Shown here in pieces: positions 12,511 through 24,046 of a stretch of 64,000 bases of DNA (position 1 is its first letter; each line of letters starts with the position of its first letter). The stretch comes from Flaccisagitta enflata (lineage: Eukaryota; Chaetognatha; Sagittoidea; Aphragmophora), in NCBI GenBank assembly GCA_965153355.1, contig OZ231127.1, positions 32,984,001-33,048,000 of the forward strand, written 5' to 3'. Under the pieces are notes generated by a model. The model ran no database searches, was not told where the DNA came from, and worked only from the letters and a program-made list of their open reading frames with translations. A program made the translations under genes and the position numbers.

Positions 12511-12893
12511 ATGCGCGCTCGCTACTTTTCATGCTCTAGCAGAAAACCTCTCTCAAACTTTCATTGTAGCGCCAACACGATTCTTAATGTATTACACGGT
12601 CCTAGTGAACTTGTACAAATGCAGCTTCTGTACACAAATTGCGTCCCTTTGATGACTTATTGTTGTGAAATTAAGAGATTTTCAGGTCGTGAGATGACAC
12701 GGATGGATGTAGCCTTAAATGATTGTATTCGAAAGATTTTCTCGTTTAACAGATGGGAAAGCACACGTTACTTACGACAATCACTTGGTTATAAGTCGAT
12801 CACTGAAATTTTTTCTGAACGCCAAAAATCTTTTCTTCGCAGTTTAGCTAAAACACGCAACCCTGTCCTTATCAACCTAGCTGCACTGTAACC
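12511..12893 (+). pseudogene. C-terminal part of the LINE ORF2 protein
   Basis: The frame encodes about 126 residues resembling the region after the reverse transcriptase domain of LINE ORF2 proteins. It has a helical stretch with a YTNCVPLMTYCCE motif (compare the family pattern of a Tyr/Cys-Leu-Pro-x-Leu-x-Tyr/Gly segment) followed by basic KIFSFNRWESTRYLR. It is probably the same LINE insertion as 9710-10786, with intervening residues lost or displaced by the DP element. The stop is followed by a T-rich and TC tract at 12897-12935. Confidence 0.6.
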
Positions 12894-12935
12894 TATTTTT
12901 TTTTTCTCTCTCTCTCCTTCTCTCTTTCTCTCTAC

Positions 12936-13355
12936 GTGTGAAATGTTGTCTGCGCTGTTACATTAATTTGTTAACGAATAAATGACATATATTACAGTAC
13001 AGTCTTTTTCTGGTTTGATTACTTCAAAATGTTGCACAATTCATACAGTCCCTCGTACGTACAAGTTGGGTGCTTCACATAGCAAAAGTTTTGAGTGTCC
13101 CTTCACCCTACTGAGATAATGTGGAGGCGCAAAAATCATGAAGATGACAGTTTTCCTTTTTTCAAAATTCCTTTACCTTCCATTTTTGTTTTAGCATTGA
13201 AGTTCCCACAGAAATCCTAGAGATCAGCAAAATCCTATGTAGTTTTGTTTCTAAAAGGGCAATTTTCAAATCACAATATTTGTTAGAAGGGACTAAAATA
13301 TTAGATACCATGACGGTCCACCATTTTTTTCTTAAATTTCTCTTAAAAAAATTTA
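12936..13355. other. No gene seen
   Basis: AT-rich unique sequence. AATAAA near 12978 could be the 3' end of the LINE. Nothing else is supported. Confidence 0.4.
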
Positions 13356-13363
13356 GTGATAAG

Positions 13364-13556
13364 CAGCCCTGATTTTAGAGCGGGCCCGCGGGCCCAAGGC
13401 CCACCTTTTTGCTGTCGGGCCCGCAAGTTTTTCCCACTGCGGGCCCGACGGGCCCGCTCATATTTGGCTCAATATTTTTCATTGATACTGAAGTGGTATA
13501 TTGATTTTTTTGTAACACTTATGTTTCCTTCTCTGTTTTCTTTCTTTCTTTATTTT

Positions 13557-13604
<48 letters not shown>

Positions 13605-13846
13605 TTGTTTTGTTTCTTTCTTTATATGTTTGTTAGTTTGTTCATTTCTTCCTTCTTTTACTTTTTTCTTTCTTTCTTACTTTACTGGAAACATTGAATT
13701 TTTTTTTTGCAGCAACCCTGCTAGGGACGAATTCCTGTTAAACACAGGGGGACTTCCATTTTTTTTGTCACTCCGGGTATCGCAGAAAACATTTTCCCTT
13801 TGAGCAACTGTTTTTCTTTCCTTCTTTGCTTCTTTACTTCCTTCCC

Positions 13847-13885
<39 letters not shown>

Positions 13886-14101
13886 TCTTTCTTTTATCCT
13901 TTCTTTCTTTTATCCTTTCTTTCTTTTATCCTTTTTCTTTTATTCTTCCTTTCTTTTGTTTCTTTTTTGTTTCTTTGTTTCTTTCTTTCTGTTTCTTTCT
14001 TTCTTTTCTCGTTTCCTTTCCTTCTTTCCCTCTTGCTTTGCTCTTTTTTCTATTTTCTCTCTTTTCTCTACTTCATCTTTCTTTTTGTTTTACCTTTCTT
14101 C

Positions 14102-14177
<76 letters not shown>

Positions 14178-14280
14178 TACAGTAGTTTTGTCGGGCCCGC
14201 TGTTTTTATGTCGGGCCCGCTAAATTTGATGGGAGCGTGCCCGACTGGCCCGCTCAAAAAAATCACTAAGATCAGGGCTG
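13364..14280. mobile_element. hAT-like non-autonomous transposon
   Basis: It starts CAGCCCTGATTTTAGAGCGG and ends with the inverse ATCAGGGCTG. An exact 8-bp target duplication GTGATAAG flanks it at 13356-13363 and 14281-14288. Eight-bp duplications with CAG-type TIRs are typical of the hAT superfamily. Inside are GGGCCCG-rich subterminal repeats on both sides, CTTT microsatellites (13539-13680 and 13840-13990), a (TC)n run (14105-14174) and a GF-like fragment (13722-13790). There is no transposase. The low-complexity frames across it are not genes. Confidence 0.82.
13722..13790 (+). mobile_element. GF element fragment
   Basis: It carries GACGAATTCCTGTTAAACAC, then AGGGGGACTT, then CGGGTATCGC, matching an arm and the tail of GF copies with the centre missing. 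It lies inside the hAT-like element. Confidence 0.5.
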
Positions 14281-14577
14281 GTGATAAGGTCATGAGTTGC
14301 TGTGTTTAAAACAGTATCTGTTTGCCCTCTTTGATAGGGAGTAGTATTTTTAAAAAATCAATCTTTGTTTTTGCCCTCATGGCTAAAGAGCGAAAAAAAT
14401 CCTTGATGGCGCAGAATCGGTTGAAGTATTGATTTCTGAACACTGCAGCCCATAGTCACCCGCACAACATCTCCGATGTAGCCACCCTCCCACATTACTG
14501 CCCTTGCCCACCCACATCACTGCCCCTGCCCACCCACAAGTGAACCCTTATTGGTCAATGGCCACAAATCCAGCCCT

Positions 14578-14578
<1 letters not shown>

Positions 14579-14662
<84 letters not shown>
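14579..14662. repeat. (TC)n microsatellite
   Basis: A perfect TC run of about 84 bp. Just upstream, 14480-14545 has two copies of CACCCACATCACTGCCC-like sequence that resembles an HP subterminal region. Confidence 0.95.
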
Positions 14663-14664
<2 letters not shown>

Positions 14665-14825
14665 TTTCTTCTTCAATCAGCTCATGTTGGTTCTGGTCAC
14701 TCTTACTTGTTTCTCTTTTTCCGTGTTTTAGTTTGCCTTTGGCTGTCTGTTTGTTTGTCTGTCTGTCACTATCACTCTTTCTTGATGTTTGTCACTCTGT
14801 TTCGGTTTTTGTCACTGTCTGTCAG

Positions 14826-14829
<4 letters not shown>

Positions 14830-14915
<86 letters not shown>

Positions 14916-14925
14916 TCTCTTTCTC
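14830..14925. repeat. (TC)n microsatellite
   Basis: A TC run of about 95 bp with TTTC interruptions near its 3' end. Confidence 0.95.
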
Positions 14926-15404
14926 ATAAAAGCCGCGTTTGATAAGGAGAGGGAGAAATGACAGATAGTAGGGGGTTGCGGCAGTAAATTTGTCACAAAC
15001 GCATAAAAGAATTGTTTATTCATTATTTGGATATACACAAATCAATGAGATTTCAATCACTGAAACGTTTTAGACTTGCACTTATGACCATCTCTGTCTT
15101 CATTGACAGTTGAATAACTATTAATAAACATTCTCATTTGCAACTTTCAATGTTTAGTCGTAAGCCCATTACAAAATTCAGCTCAAATCAGTTCAGTGAC
15201 TTTAGATGAAGGATATCGAAGTGGGGCTCCAATTTCAGCAAAACTTTTTGGCATGTTGTCTTTTGAATGCATTGTCATCCTGAAGTCGTAATGAAAGCCA
15301 AACACCATGCGGGACCGTGCAGCTCAATCCAAATCTGAGAAAGGAAAAACAATTAGGTTGTTATACCAAGTAACACGTACACACAGGAAGGGGTAGAAAT
15401 GCAC
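14926..15404. other. No gene proven; possible splice acceptor
   Basis: Mostly unique sequence. On the minus strand a strong acceptor-like site (pyrimidine tract then TTTCTCAG) places a possible exon start at 15334. It could be the next exon of the minus-strand gene at 17501-17576, but in that phase it would stop after three codons. Confidence 0.3.
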
Positions 15405-15557
15405 TTTTTAGTCGAGGACACGTGACTGCACCTTGCAATTTTTGTTAGTCCGTTGGTCAGTAGGTTGGTCAGTGACATTTCTGAGTAGCGAACAGTTTTC
15501 GCATTACTGCACCTGCCCAACCGTCCGCTACTGGATTGGGGTGTACCCGGCCTTGTT
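15405..15557 (-). mobile_element. HP element, decayed subfamily 1/2 copy
   Basis: T5 is followed by AGTCGA-GGACAC-GTGACT, a mutated hairpin, then a TTAGTCCGTTGGTCAGTAGG tract. ATTACTGCACCTGCCCAACC and GTACCCGGCCTTGTT mark the opposite end. Confidence 0.65.
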
Positions 15558-15972
15558 CAATACTTTCTAACCCAAGCATTACCGATAGATTAACGGCCCA
15601 ATGCACCGACAGACAGACAGATAAACAGATTGATGGATGGATGGATAGACAAATATAAAGATGGATGGACGAACGGATGGATGGACAGCCAAAGAATCTT
15701 ACTGTCGCCAGATCGCAACTAGATTGTCATAGAAGGGGGGGGGGACTCGATCACAAGTAGGTAGACAAACTAGGCATCTTTTGTAAAATCGTCCTAAATA
15801 CTTGATAGTCCGAGAGACTGATGATCAGGTGGACGGATAATGCAGGGTAGAGTTACATTATGGGATTACAGAGTTGTCTCGAATTTGAAGGGGCATGGCA
15901 AAAAACGCATCATAGATGGACCAGCAGATCATTGTATAGACAGAGCCTCTCTGAATAATCGCTGTATTCCGC

Positions 15973-15977
<5 letters not shown>
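15558..15977. other. No gene seen; degenerate GATGGATGGA tract
   Basis: A GACAGACAGA / GATGGATGGA tract occupies 15610-15690, and a G9 run lies near 15737. No coding frame is supported. Confidence 0.4.
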
Positions 15978-16058
<81 letters not shown>

Positions 16059-16532
16059 GAACATGCAATGCATCCTGTTACGTGTGTGTGTGCTCTAAAA
16101 ACTTGATGAATCACGCTATGTGTGTGCGTGTGCGTGTGTGCGTGAGTGTGTATGTGTATGTTTGTGTGTGACACTGTGTGTGTGTGTGCAACAAGTAAAT
16201 GCATCCTTGTCTGCCTAGCCATATGAGTTACAAGCTTAACAAGCCAACAGTTGCAGGAATAGTTTCATTCATTTTGTGAGATTGCGCACACAGTGCAAGA
16301 ATTTCATTTATATACCTGAAGCTGGTTTCGTTTTTCCATCACCCTTGACAATGCATCGTAAGATCCTCAGTAAACTTTGGCCTACGCCCTTGCAGTCCAT
16401 TATCACTGTCAATAAGAAGGCTGGAAACGCAACAATCCTGATGGCATGTGGGCATGCAGGGGTAGAGATAAGTCATTTGGGCAGAACAAATGATGCTAAG
16501 CAACCATTGACGGTAAAAGAGCTGATTGGTTA

Positions 16533-16609
<77 letters not shown>

Positions 16610-16694
16610 TGTGTGTGTTCTAATACCCGATGCATCCCACCAAGTGTTTCTGTGCGCGTGTGTGTGCTATCAAATACTCATTGTGTCCCAACAA

Positions 16695-16737
<43 letters not shown>

Positions 16738-16759
16738 CAAATACTCGTTGTGTCCCAAC

Positions 16760-16814
<55 letters not shown>

Positions 16815-16912
16815 CTAATACCCGATGCATCCCACCAAGTGTGTATGTCTGTGCGTGTGTCTGTGTGTGTGCGTGTGTTATCAAATACTCGTTGTGTCCC
16901 AACGTGTCCCAA

Positions 16913-16956
<44 letters not shown>

Positions 16957-16975
16957 TGTGTGTTATCAAATACTC

Positions 16976-17023
<48 letters not shown>

Positions 17024-17260
17024 TGTGTGGGTGTGTGTGTGTGTGTGAATTTACACAATGCACACAAGCAACTCAATTACTATACTCATACCGGGAAACA
17101 TCCAATGATGCGTCGCTTTTATGCGGAGTGGACAATTCATAAACGTTTCTGGTAACACAAAATAGTTGCCCAATCATAGACTCAATCTGAAACTGATTAG
17201 ACATATACTTTCCTTTTTTGGCTATTGTGAGGGCTCTCTGAACATGCAATTCATCCCGTT

Positions 17261-17311
<51 letters not shown>
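15978..17311. repeat. Composite (GT)n array with spacer units
   Basis: GT runs at about 15978-16052, 16533-16619, 16695-16732, 16762-16812, 16915-16955, 16977-17047 and 17264-17311 are separated by recurring short spacers. One spacer type is ATCAAATACTCGTTGTGTCC (three or more times). Another is TAATACCCGATGCATCCCAC (twice). A third pair flanks the outer runs (CATGCAATGCATCCTGTTAC at 16063 and its close copy at 17242). A non-repetitive segment lies at about 16200-16530. Confidence 0.85.
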
Positions 17312-17313
<2 letters not shown>

Positions 17314-17500
17314 TTAAATACTTGATGAATAACCTTTCTTTTAAACTGGATTATTAATCACTAGTTTCTTAATTCAGGCGTTGGTTCGTTTGTTTGTTCG
17401 TTTGTTTGTTCGTTTGTTACTTCATTCGTTCATTCATTTGTTCATTTGTTTGTTTTTTCGTTCGTTTGTTTTTTTTTTGTCACATGAATTGGTGGCTTAC

Positions 17501-17576
17501 CTGTCAATTTGAAAGCCTCCGTGTCCTTGTATAGAATCATGGTCATCAGAGTTCTTCGCATCTTAAAAAGTTCACT
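17501..17576 (-). CDS. Candidate internal exon, possibly zona-pellucida-like
   Basis: Minus-strand exon of 76 bp. A pyrimidine tract and AAAG acceptor lie just above 17576, and the donor CAG|GTAAGC is at 17501/17500. The frame reads SELFKMRRTLMTMILYKDTE and continues seven residues, with no stop. The pattern of a basic residue, alternating Met/Thr, LYKD and then Phe resembles the middle of zona pellucida domains, but that likeness is weak and only inferred. It exits in phase 1. The next exon is uncertain: a good acceptor exists at 15334 and a weaker one near 16420. No further exons were identified. Confidence 0.4.
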
Positions 17577-18673
17577 CTTTAAAAAAAAAAGGAAAATAAA
17601 GAAAAAAAATCAGAGCAAATGAGTCTGAAAGGAAAAACGATTGATCACAATACTGATGAGTTTTTTCGATGCAATGTAATAACGTTCTTGTTATGGACAT
17701 GAACAAAAGCGTCATTATCACTGCATGACTTTGATTGTGCGCGCTCGGCTATCAAAGAAAAGGAAAGTTGACCGTAGATAATGAAAATGTGTTCAACAGG
17801 TTCCTCTCATGATTGTCAACAAAAGTCATTTTCCCCAAAAAGTCTATAGTACACAAGGTGAGTGAAAATTTTTCTTGTACTCATATGAGTAAGAGTATTC
17901 CATATCAAAAGCTAGCTCAACCTTGTGTCTCCTGGAAGTCTAAGATCGAATTTTTTACTCCCTTTTCCTGAAAAGCTAGAAAGGTTTGGATTTGACGGTG
18001 GAATTCAGTAAGTTTGGGCAGGGGCAGGGCCAGGTCAGCCCTCAGAGGTCCCGGGTGCCCTTAACTACAAAAGAGCTTTCTTAAGAAATACATTTTTTAA
18101 AATTTAAAAAAAAAAAACACTTTTTTAAAAAGAAAAAATTAGTAATAGCTAATTCAAAGAATGTTAGCATATTGATTCATCCTACTGCATTATGTAAATT
18201 AGGTCCTCAAAATTTTTTTCTAAAAAAACAGAAGATAAATGATTTTTGATAAAAATAAAATGGTGAGGGTATTAAAATCAGCCACTCCACATTAAGTAAA
18301 GATAGTGAAAAGAAATAACCAACTTTTGCTTTGTGGTGTGTGCAACAATTCATCCTATATAAAACTCATACAATTATCCAAATAAGAAATATTAAACTTT
18401 AAAGAAAATCTAAAAAAATACGGACTTTTAAATAGTGTAAGCTTCCATTACATACACATACATACCTAAAATATAGTTTTTTGAAACACTATCAAAATTC
18501 CTCAGGTATATACTTTTAACTAAATGTGACATATTTCTTCTATTTAAAACAAAATTTTAAGTGTATTGTAGAAAAATATATAAAACATTTTAGGGGAAGG
18601 GTATTGTTAGAGCTGTCCTCTGGCATTGATCGGGACCACCTAATTAGGGGGGTGGGAGAAAGGTGAATTTTAC
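17577..18673. other. No gene seen
   Basis: AT-rich sequence with A and T runs. TTCGTTTGTT repeats lie just outside it at about 17385-17470. Upstream exons of the minus-strand candidate could be here, but none is supported. Confidence 0.35.
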
Positions 18674-18675
18674 TA

Positions 18676-19667
18676 CAGGGTGTTTCACGCGTATTGACCG
18701 ATTAAGAATTGACATATCTTTTCTTCTAGAAACGCTAATCCAATTCTGAAAAAAGGTCTGAATAGATCTTGAAGTGCAGTTTTTTTATGTCACCAATTTT
18801 GTATTTGCATTTTTTGGTTTGGGAGCTACGGGAATTTAAAGAAAACCACTTTATCAAGTCAACTAACCTTAGCAGAAAAAAATAGACAACTTCTTTTACT
18901 AGTTTCTGTTTAACTATAGGTCTGAACCACAGAAAATCTATGACCGTTTCAAAGCTCTGCAAAAAATCTTCAAAATGCGACATTGTTGGACGTTGTAGTT
19001 TCATTCATTTAGAAATTGCATAGGATTAAAGAAAAAAATCCCTGATAAAAAAAAATGCTCATTTCAATTTTTTTTTCAATGAGATATTTTATTCTTTCTG
19101 TTTTTGTTAATTATGCAACTTAGGATTGTCTTTGCTACTCGATATCTATGAGCAAATTATAGAGCATTGAATCTTCTTTCTAATGGCACCAAGAACAATT
19201 TTCTAACTCAATTTATCTAATTTCTATGTTACAACAAAGATAACCCATGAAAATCAGGAAATACTGAATTTCCAAGTTCTTGACCACTGGTCTTCGTTCT
19301 AATGTCATTTCTAAACGGATAGAGATAGGACAACGAGCAAGGTCTCATATGAAAGATCTTTTGCAGAGCTTCAAAATGGTCATGGATTTTGCTATGCTTT
19401 TCTCATTGCTTGTATGTGAAACACTAACAAATAAGTAGTTCGCTTTTTTTCTTTCCATAATTATCCTGATTAAAGATTCAGGCTGAAAATTGTTGTTTTC
19501 TTCAAACTTACATAGCGGCCACATTTAAAAGAGTGGATATAAAAAATTGGTGACATAAAAAAACTGCACTCCAAGATCTATTCAGATCTTTTTTCAGAAC
19601 TTGATTAACTTTTATAGCAAAAAAGTTATGTCGATTCTTAATCGGTCAATACGCGTGAAACACCCTG
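18676..19667. mobile_element. Palindromic MITE of Tc1/mariner type, about 992 bp
   Basis: The ends are CAGGGTGTTTCACGCGTATT and its inverse, flanked by TA at 18674-18675 and 19668-19669. The inverted similarity continues inward. For example, ATGTCACCAATTTT near 18788 pairs with the region near 19540, and TTTCAAAGCTCTGCAAAA near 18948 pairs with one near 19360. The whole copy is therefore a long foldback. There is no transposase. Confidence 0.82.
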
Positions 19668-19854
19668 TAAAATAGGTTACAGTTATAATTACTTCTTAGT
19701 GATTAAAGGGAAAAAGCCCAAACGTACAAGTGGGGAAGAACTGGTTGTGAGTGGACAAAATTGATTTTTCTTTAGACTGCACTACCTAGGACACATTCGT
19801 TCACACATTTAATCAGAGGAAATAGCGTCTGTCCCTCTGTCTATAAAACTCTCT

Positions 19855-19855
19855 T

Positions 19856-19930
<75 letters not shown>
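19855..19930. repeat. (TC)n microsatellite
   Basis: A TC run of about 75 bp with one TTTC interruption. Confidence 0.95.
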
Positions 19931-19940
<10 letters not shown>

Positions 19941-20812
19941 TGCAGTTGCTAATGTGTAAATTCAATTGGCAAATGTTATGTTCCTTTCTCATTTGGTGAG
20001 ATTGTATTGTTGGATACACTTTAATGAGGTAGCAAACAGTTTCCGGGTGCAGCGTAGTGTAGATTGTGCATCATAGATTCATTAGTTCCATACATTTGTA
20101 TGAAGCAAAATGATTAAATGGATATTGCAATGATGGGGAATTAAACTCATCGCGGATTGTTAATCTTGAAAGCAGGCGTGTACATACGTATATACGTGTG
20201 TATATGTATATTACGGAAGAAAAACAGACTAGATTTGACTGTTTTGGAGTCTTTTGGTAGTACTAAAATACGATATTTGAATTACCATGAGCCAAAAAAT
20301 AATGGGGGCAATCTATCTGGTTTCTTTCAAAATGAGGTTGATTCATCAGAAACAACAATAAAACAAAAACAATGAACAAAAGAGAAAAAATGAAAAGAAA
20401 ACGAATTTTTCAAAGGTTGATATAGTATCTTTATGTGGGAGTGTCAGGTGTGCCAAATAGGGGTGATGACCGATTTTGACACCGTAACACTAACTTTTGA
20501 CGGGACTTTGATTTCAAGACAATCGCTGTTTACTTTTTTTCAAAATTCAATCGGAACCATTTTTTCTTGCGATCAAAATGAGATAATACGTTCGCACTCT
20601 TGTTTTTTAAGAGACATATATTTTGCTCAATTAAATATCATTCTACAGTAATGGACTTTTGATGTGATGGAACTAAGTAAGCTGCTGTTCAGTTTTACAC
20701 CTCATGGTGCCATAAAAAAATATTTGAACTCCTCAACAAACGCGGCAAATGAAAAAAGTCAATTACATGATTACAATAATATGTAATTTAGGGGCAAAAC
20801 ACGGGTTTTGAA
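19931..20812. other. No gene seen
   Basis: No frame longer than about 72 codons, and none has recognisable motifs. No repeat shared with the rest of the window was noticed. Confidence 0.4.
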
Positions 20813-20983
20813 AACAAGGCCGGATACACGGCAATCCAGTGGCGGATGCTTAGGCAGGAGCAGTAATGCAAAAACCGCTCGGAATTCAAAAATGTTACCG
20901 ACAGACCGACGGACCGACGGCCTGACAGACCGACGGACCGAGCGACACGGCAAGGTGTAGAGTCGCGTGTCCGCGACTAAAAA
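20813..20983 (+). mobile_element. HP element, subfamily 1, short copy
   Basis: It starts AACAAGGCCGGATACACGGC, followed by TTAGGCAGGAGCAGTAATGC. A GACCGACGGACCGACGG tract comes next. It ends with the hairpin AGTCGC-GTGTCC-GCGACT (20961-20978) and A5. At 171 bp it shows the family without an expanded centre. Confidence 0.8.
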
Positions 20984-21195
20984 GGAAGATGGCAAAATAT
21001 GAAAAAAACAAAACATTAAATGTCTTTAAATTGGTAGCCCCATGTTGACCTAGTGTGGTATCTGCATCGAGTAATGTTTTGCATATTGGCACACCCGAGT
21101 GGGAGCGATATCACGGGAAGTCTGTCCGTTCGTCCGTCAGTATTACTTGATCTGACTTATGAAAAAAAGCCCGGCCGCACGATTGTTTACAATGT

Positions 21196-21417
21196 TTACA
21201 TGGAACAGCAGAATATTTTTTTCTTCTTTTTGTTAGTGAGAAAAGCTGGGTTGTTTTCCGCTTCTTTCGATTGGCTATCTTTCGCCGTTTTCTCGCCGTT
21301 TGGAATTTCCTTTCTTCTGGTACTCCCACGTTTGGACAGAATCGGATCCGTGGTCAAGCGCACCGGCACGGAGACGAAAAATTTCAGCACCTCCTCGTTT
21401 GTTCCAAATCTCTTTAC
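21196..21417 (-). CDS. Terminal exon of polyQ/CAAX protein gene
   Basis: Minus-strand exon with the acceptor ATCAAG|GTAAAG at 21417. It is the first AG after a clear pyrimidine tract (CTTTCTTTCCCTTTCCACCC). It reads VKRFGTNEEVLKFFVSVPVR, then a Lys/Glu/Ser-rich tail. It ends NKKKKKIFCCSM followed by TAA at 21196-21198. The polybasic run followed by CCSM fits a prenylated CAAX box next to a membrane-binding basic patch; this is inferred. The phase is 0, matching the donor at 23295. EVLKFFVSVP resembles EVLKLNIP in the preceding exon, which supports one gene. A rival short terminal exon beginning at 23216 (acceptor CTACAG, six codons and stop) is also possible. Confidence 0.55.
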   Translation of the reverse strand, partial: VKRFGTNEEVLKFFVSVPVRLTTDPILSKRGSTRRKEIPNGEKTAKDSQSKEAENNPAFLTNKKKKKIFCCSM

Positions 21418-22006
21418 CTTGATGTTGTGGGATTGAGGGTGGTGGTTGAGGCGATGTTGCGTGTGGTAACGGGTGGAAAGGGAAAGAAAGCTAGGTTGAT
21501 GCGATTCAATTGAGCCGTTGGGCAGGGACGGTGAAAATTCAGACCATTCAGTTCTTTCAAGCACTTCTCCAATGACATGACATCAATGAAAATTTCGTCC
21601 ATGAAATGCTCTTGCGAACTTATGATAAATCGACTTGTGACTTAGGAAATAAGGAAAGTATAGAGCTTGAGTGCACTTTATGAGATTGAAAAAAAAACCA
21701 ACAAAAACCAACAAAAAGGCCTGTATACCAATACAGTTGCATATCATGAAAAACGACATATACCCAGATCAATTAAAGGAAGCAGATGACAGCTAAAAAT
21801 AAAATCAGCTTTAGGTTCTTTCTTTCTTTTTTCCCCTGCTATCTACAGAAATAGCCGCATCATTTAGGTTGTGAATGTGTCAAATTCTCAAGGGACTGAA
21901 TGATTTTCTTATCATGAGCAAAAATCGTTTTTGAAGAGCTCTTTAGAATTTTTTTCAGAATAGGATTATCTTCTCTAGAAGCCACTGTGCTTTCAAAAAG
22001 AATCCG

Positions 22007-22566
22007 AGTGAAAAATCACATAACTGTGGGTTTCTCTGCATTTTTATGTAGTATTGGGGTGTGGTAACATGTACCTAGCCAAAATAAAATCATTCACCGA
22101 GCGCTTTTTGAGTAATCTTCAAAATAGAAAAAAATTAGACCTATTTTCAATGAAGATTCTACTGAGTTGTATTGATCTATTTTTTGACTCCATATTGTTA
22201 ATCTACGCAAAATTTCCTTTCATTTGATCGCACTCATACTTTTGTAAAAAATGAAAATTTCCATTTTTTGAGTCACCGTTACAAAAAAGTAATGGCGGCT
22301 CAAAAAATAAAAACTTTATTTCAAAATTAAACTATAGAGTGTGACCTATCAAATAAAAGGGAATTTTGCATAGATTAACAATATGAAGTCAAAAAATAGA
22401 TCTATATGACTCAGTAAAATCTTCATTGAAAATGAGTCTAATTTTTTTCCACTTTGAATATTACTGAAAAAACGCTCGGTGAATGATTTTATTTTGGCCA
22501 GTTACATGTTATCACACCCCAACACTACACAAAAGTGCAGAAACCCAGTTATGTTTTTTACTCATT
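22007..22566. mobile_element. Foldback (palindromic) element, about 560 bp
   Basis: Left and right halves are inverted copies: CATAACTGTGGGTTTCTCTG with CAGAAACCCAGTTATG, and CCAAAATAAAATCATTCACC with its inverse near 22478. The centre is near 22290. It lies in the predicted 21417-23295 intron and directly abuts the R1 repeat. No clear target duplication was found. Confidence 0.7.
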
Positions 22567-22870
22567 GGAAAAAAGTCGAATTACATAATTCGACTTTTTG
22601 AAACGTAGGGGAGAAATAAATTTTTCCATTTTCGGTTTGCGGCAATTTTTGAAAGTTGTGCAGTTTTTAGGCTGGGATGATAAATTTTTTGATACTCACA
22701 GCTAAGAAAGAACTAATTTTTCTTTTTTAAATGGCACCAACCAGAAGTCTCTACGATCGTTAGTTTTAGCGTTATTAATTTTTGAATCTTTTTTTATTTT
22801 TCGCATTTTCGAAAAAATATTTTAATTGATCCTATTTTTCAGCCTCACGTAACAATAAGTGTAGAAATGT
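22567..22870 (-). repeat. Dispersed repeat R1, copy 2, reversed
   Basis: Reverse complement of 7725-8095. It begins with AAAAAGTCGAATTACATAAT. ACCAGAAGTCTCTACGATCG and ATTGATCCTATTTTTCAGCC also match. As in copy 1, a GA/TC microsatellite lies beyond the same end. Confidence 0.72.
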
Positions 22871-22938
22871 TACGCAAATTGACCTAAGTTTTGACCTGGC
22901 TTTGATATTTTATTCTGCTGAAGAGATGAAGAGAGAAG

Positions 22939-23036
22939 GGGGAGAGAGAGAGAGAGAGAGAGAGAGGAGAACACAGATACACACGCACAGACCCACATGC
23001 AAGCACACACACAGGCAGACATACACACACACACAG

Positions 23037-23081
<45 letters not shown>
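22939..23081. repeat. (GA)n and (CA)n microsatellites
   Basis: GA at 22939-22967, then imperfect CA and a perfect CA run to 23081. They lie inside the predicted intron. Confidence 0.93.
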
Positions 23082-23083
<2 letters not shown>

Positions 23084-23294
23084 CACTGAAAAAAAGACAC
23101 ACCAATTTACGACTTTTTTCCGGTCGGCGATTAGCCGCCTTTATTGGTATTTTTTTTGAAAGCACAGTGAAGCTGAGATCTATCGATTCTTTAAGTTACA
23201 ACTGAGTTGGTGCACCCTGTAGATATATTTTTCTGTTATTACTTCTCAAGATTTTCCAATTTCCTGCAAAACTTGGATTTCTTAGAAATCTCAC

Positions 23295-23374
23295 CATCAT
23301 GGGTATGTTGAGCTTCAAAACTTCGTCGTTTTCGTCGACTTGAATTTCTCCGATATCTTCTTCCCTTGATAGTT
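23295..23374 (-). CDS. Internal exon of polyQ/CAAX protein gene
   Basis: Minus-strand exon of 80 bp. The acceptor is ATTATCAG at 23374 and the donor ATGATG|GTGAGA is at 23295/23294. Entered in phase 1, the frame reads ELSREEDIGEIQVDENDEVL followed by KLNIPMM, and it exits in phase 0. Both phases fit the flanking exons. The acidic stretch followed by LKLNIP repeats a motif of the upstream exon (acidic residues then MKLTIP, and LLKLNIS). If the exon were read through without splicing it would stop at 23196. Confidence 0.6.
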
Positions 23375-23666
23375 CTGATAATGCCATTGAAGTAAAAATA
23401 AATTATTCAAACTTCTCACTCATTCATCATAACGTGCTGCTGGGCAAGGCAGCGATGTATGAGACCTATCGGGCACTTTGGCAGGAGCGGTGACGAGAGA
23501 TCCGCGCTGAATCAAAAATGTGAGGGAGTGATGGACGGATGGACTCAAAATCAGCTTGTAGAGTCGCGCTGCGAAAGCAATGATAATGTGTTTCGGGCAA
23601 CCTACAAACCGGCAGACAGCATTTAAAGAGAATTTCGTGCAAACGATTGATAATTTCAAGATTCAC

Positions 23667-23958
23667 CTATGACTGATTCTCGGACACCGTCTTCGCCGTG
23701 TAGATTAATGGGAATGGTGAGCTTCATTTGTTTCACTTCATCGATCTCTTCCTCCTCCTCCTCCCCGTGACTTTCATCATCAGCCGCGTTCCTTTCTTTC
23801 GCTATTTCTGACGTTGAAAATTCCGCCAAACTAGCGTCTCTTTCATCATCCACTTTTCCCTCGTCACGGTCGGCTTGATCAGACTGGACGACCGTATTTG
23901 TGCTATCGGCTTCAACGCCATCTTGTTGATTTTGTTCGATTTGTTGTTGTTGATTTGG

Positions 23959-24046
<88 letters not shown>

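Noticed and set aside
16339-16480. Minus-strand segment as a middle exon of the 17.5-kb gene
   Set aside because: The acceptor is weak, and joining it in phase leads to an early stop in the next candidate exon.
23196-23216. Short terminal exon of the polyQ gene (six codons and stop)
   Set aside because: Kept only as an alternative: the 21196-21417 exon fits the same phase and shares the EVLK motif with the preceding exon.
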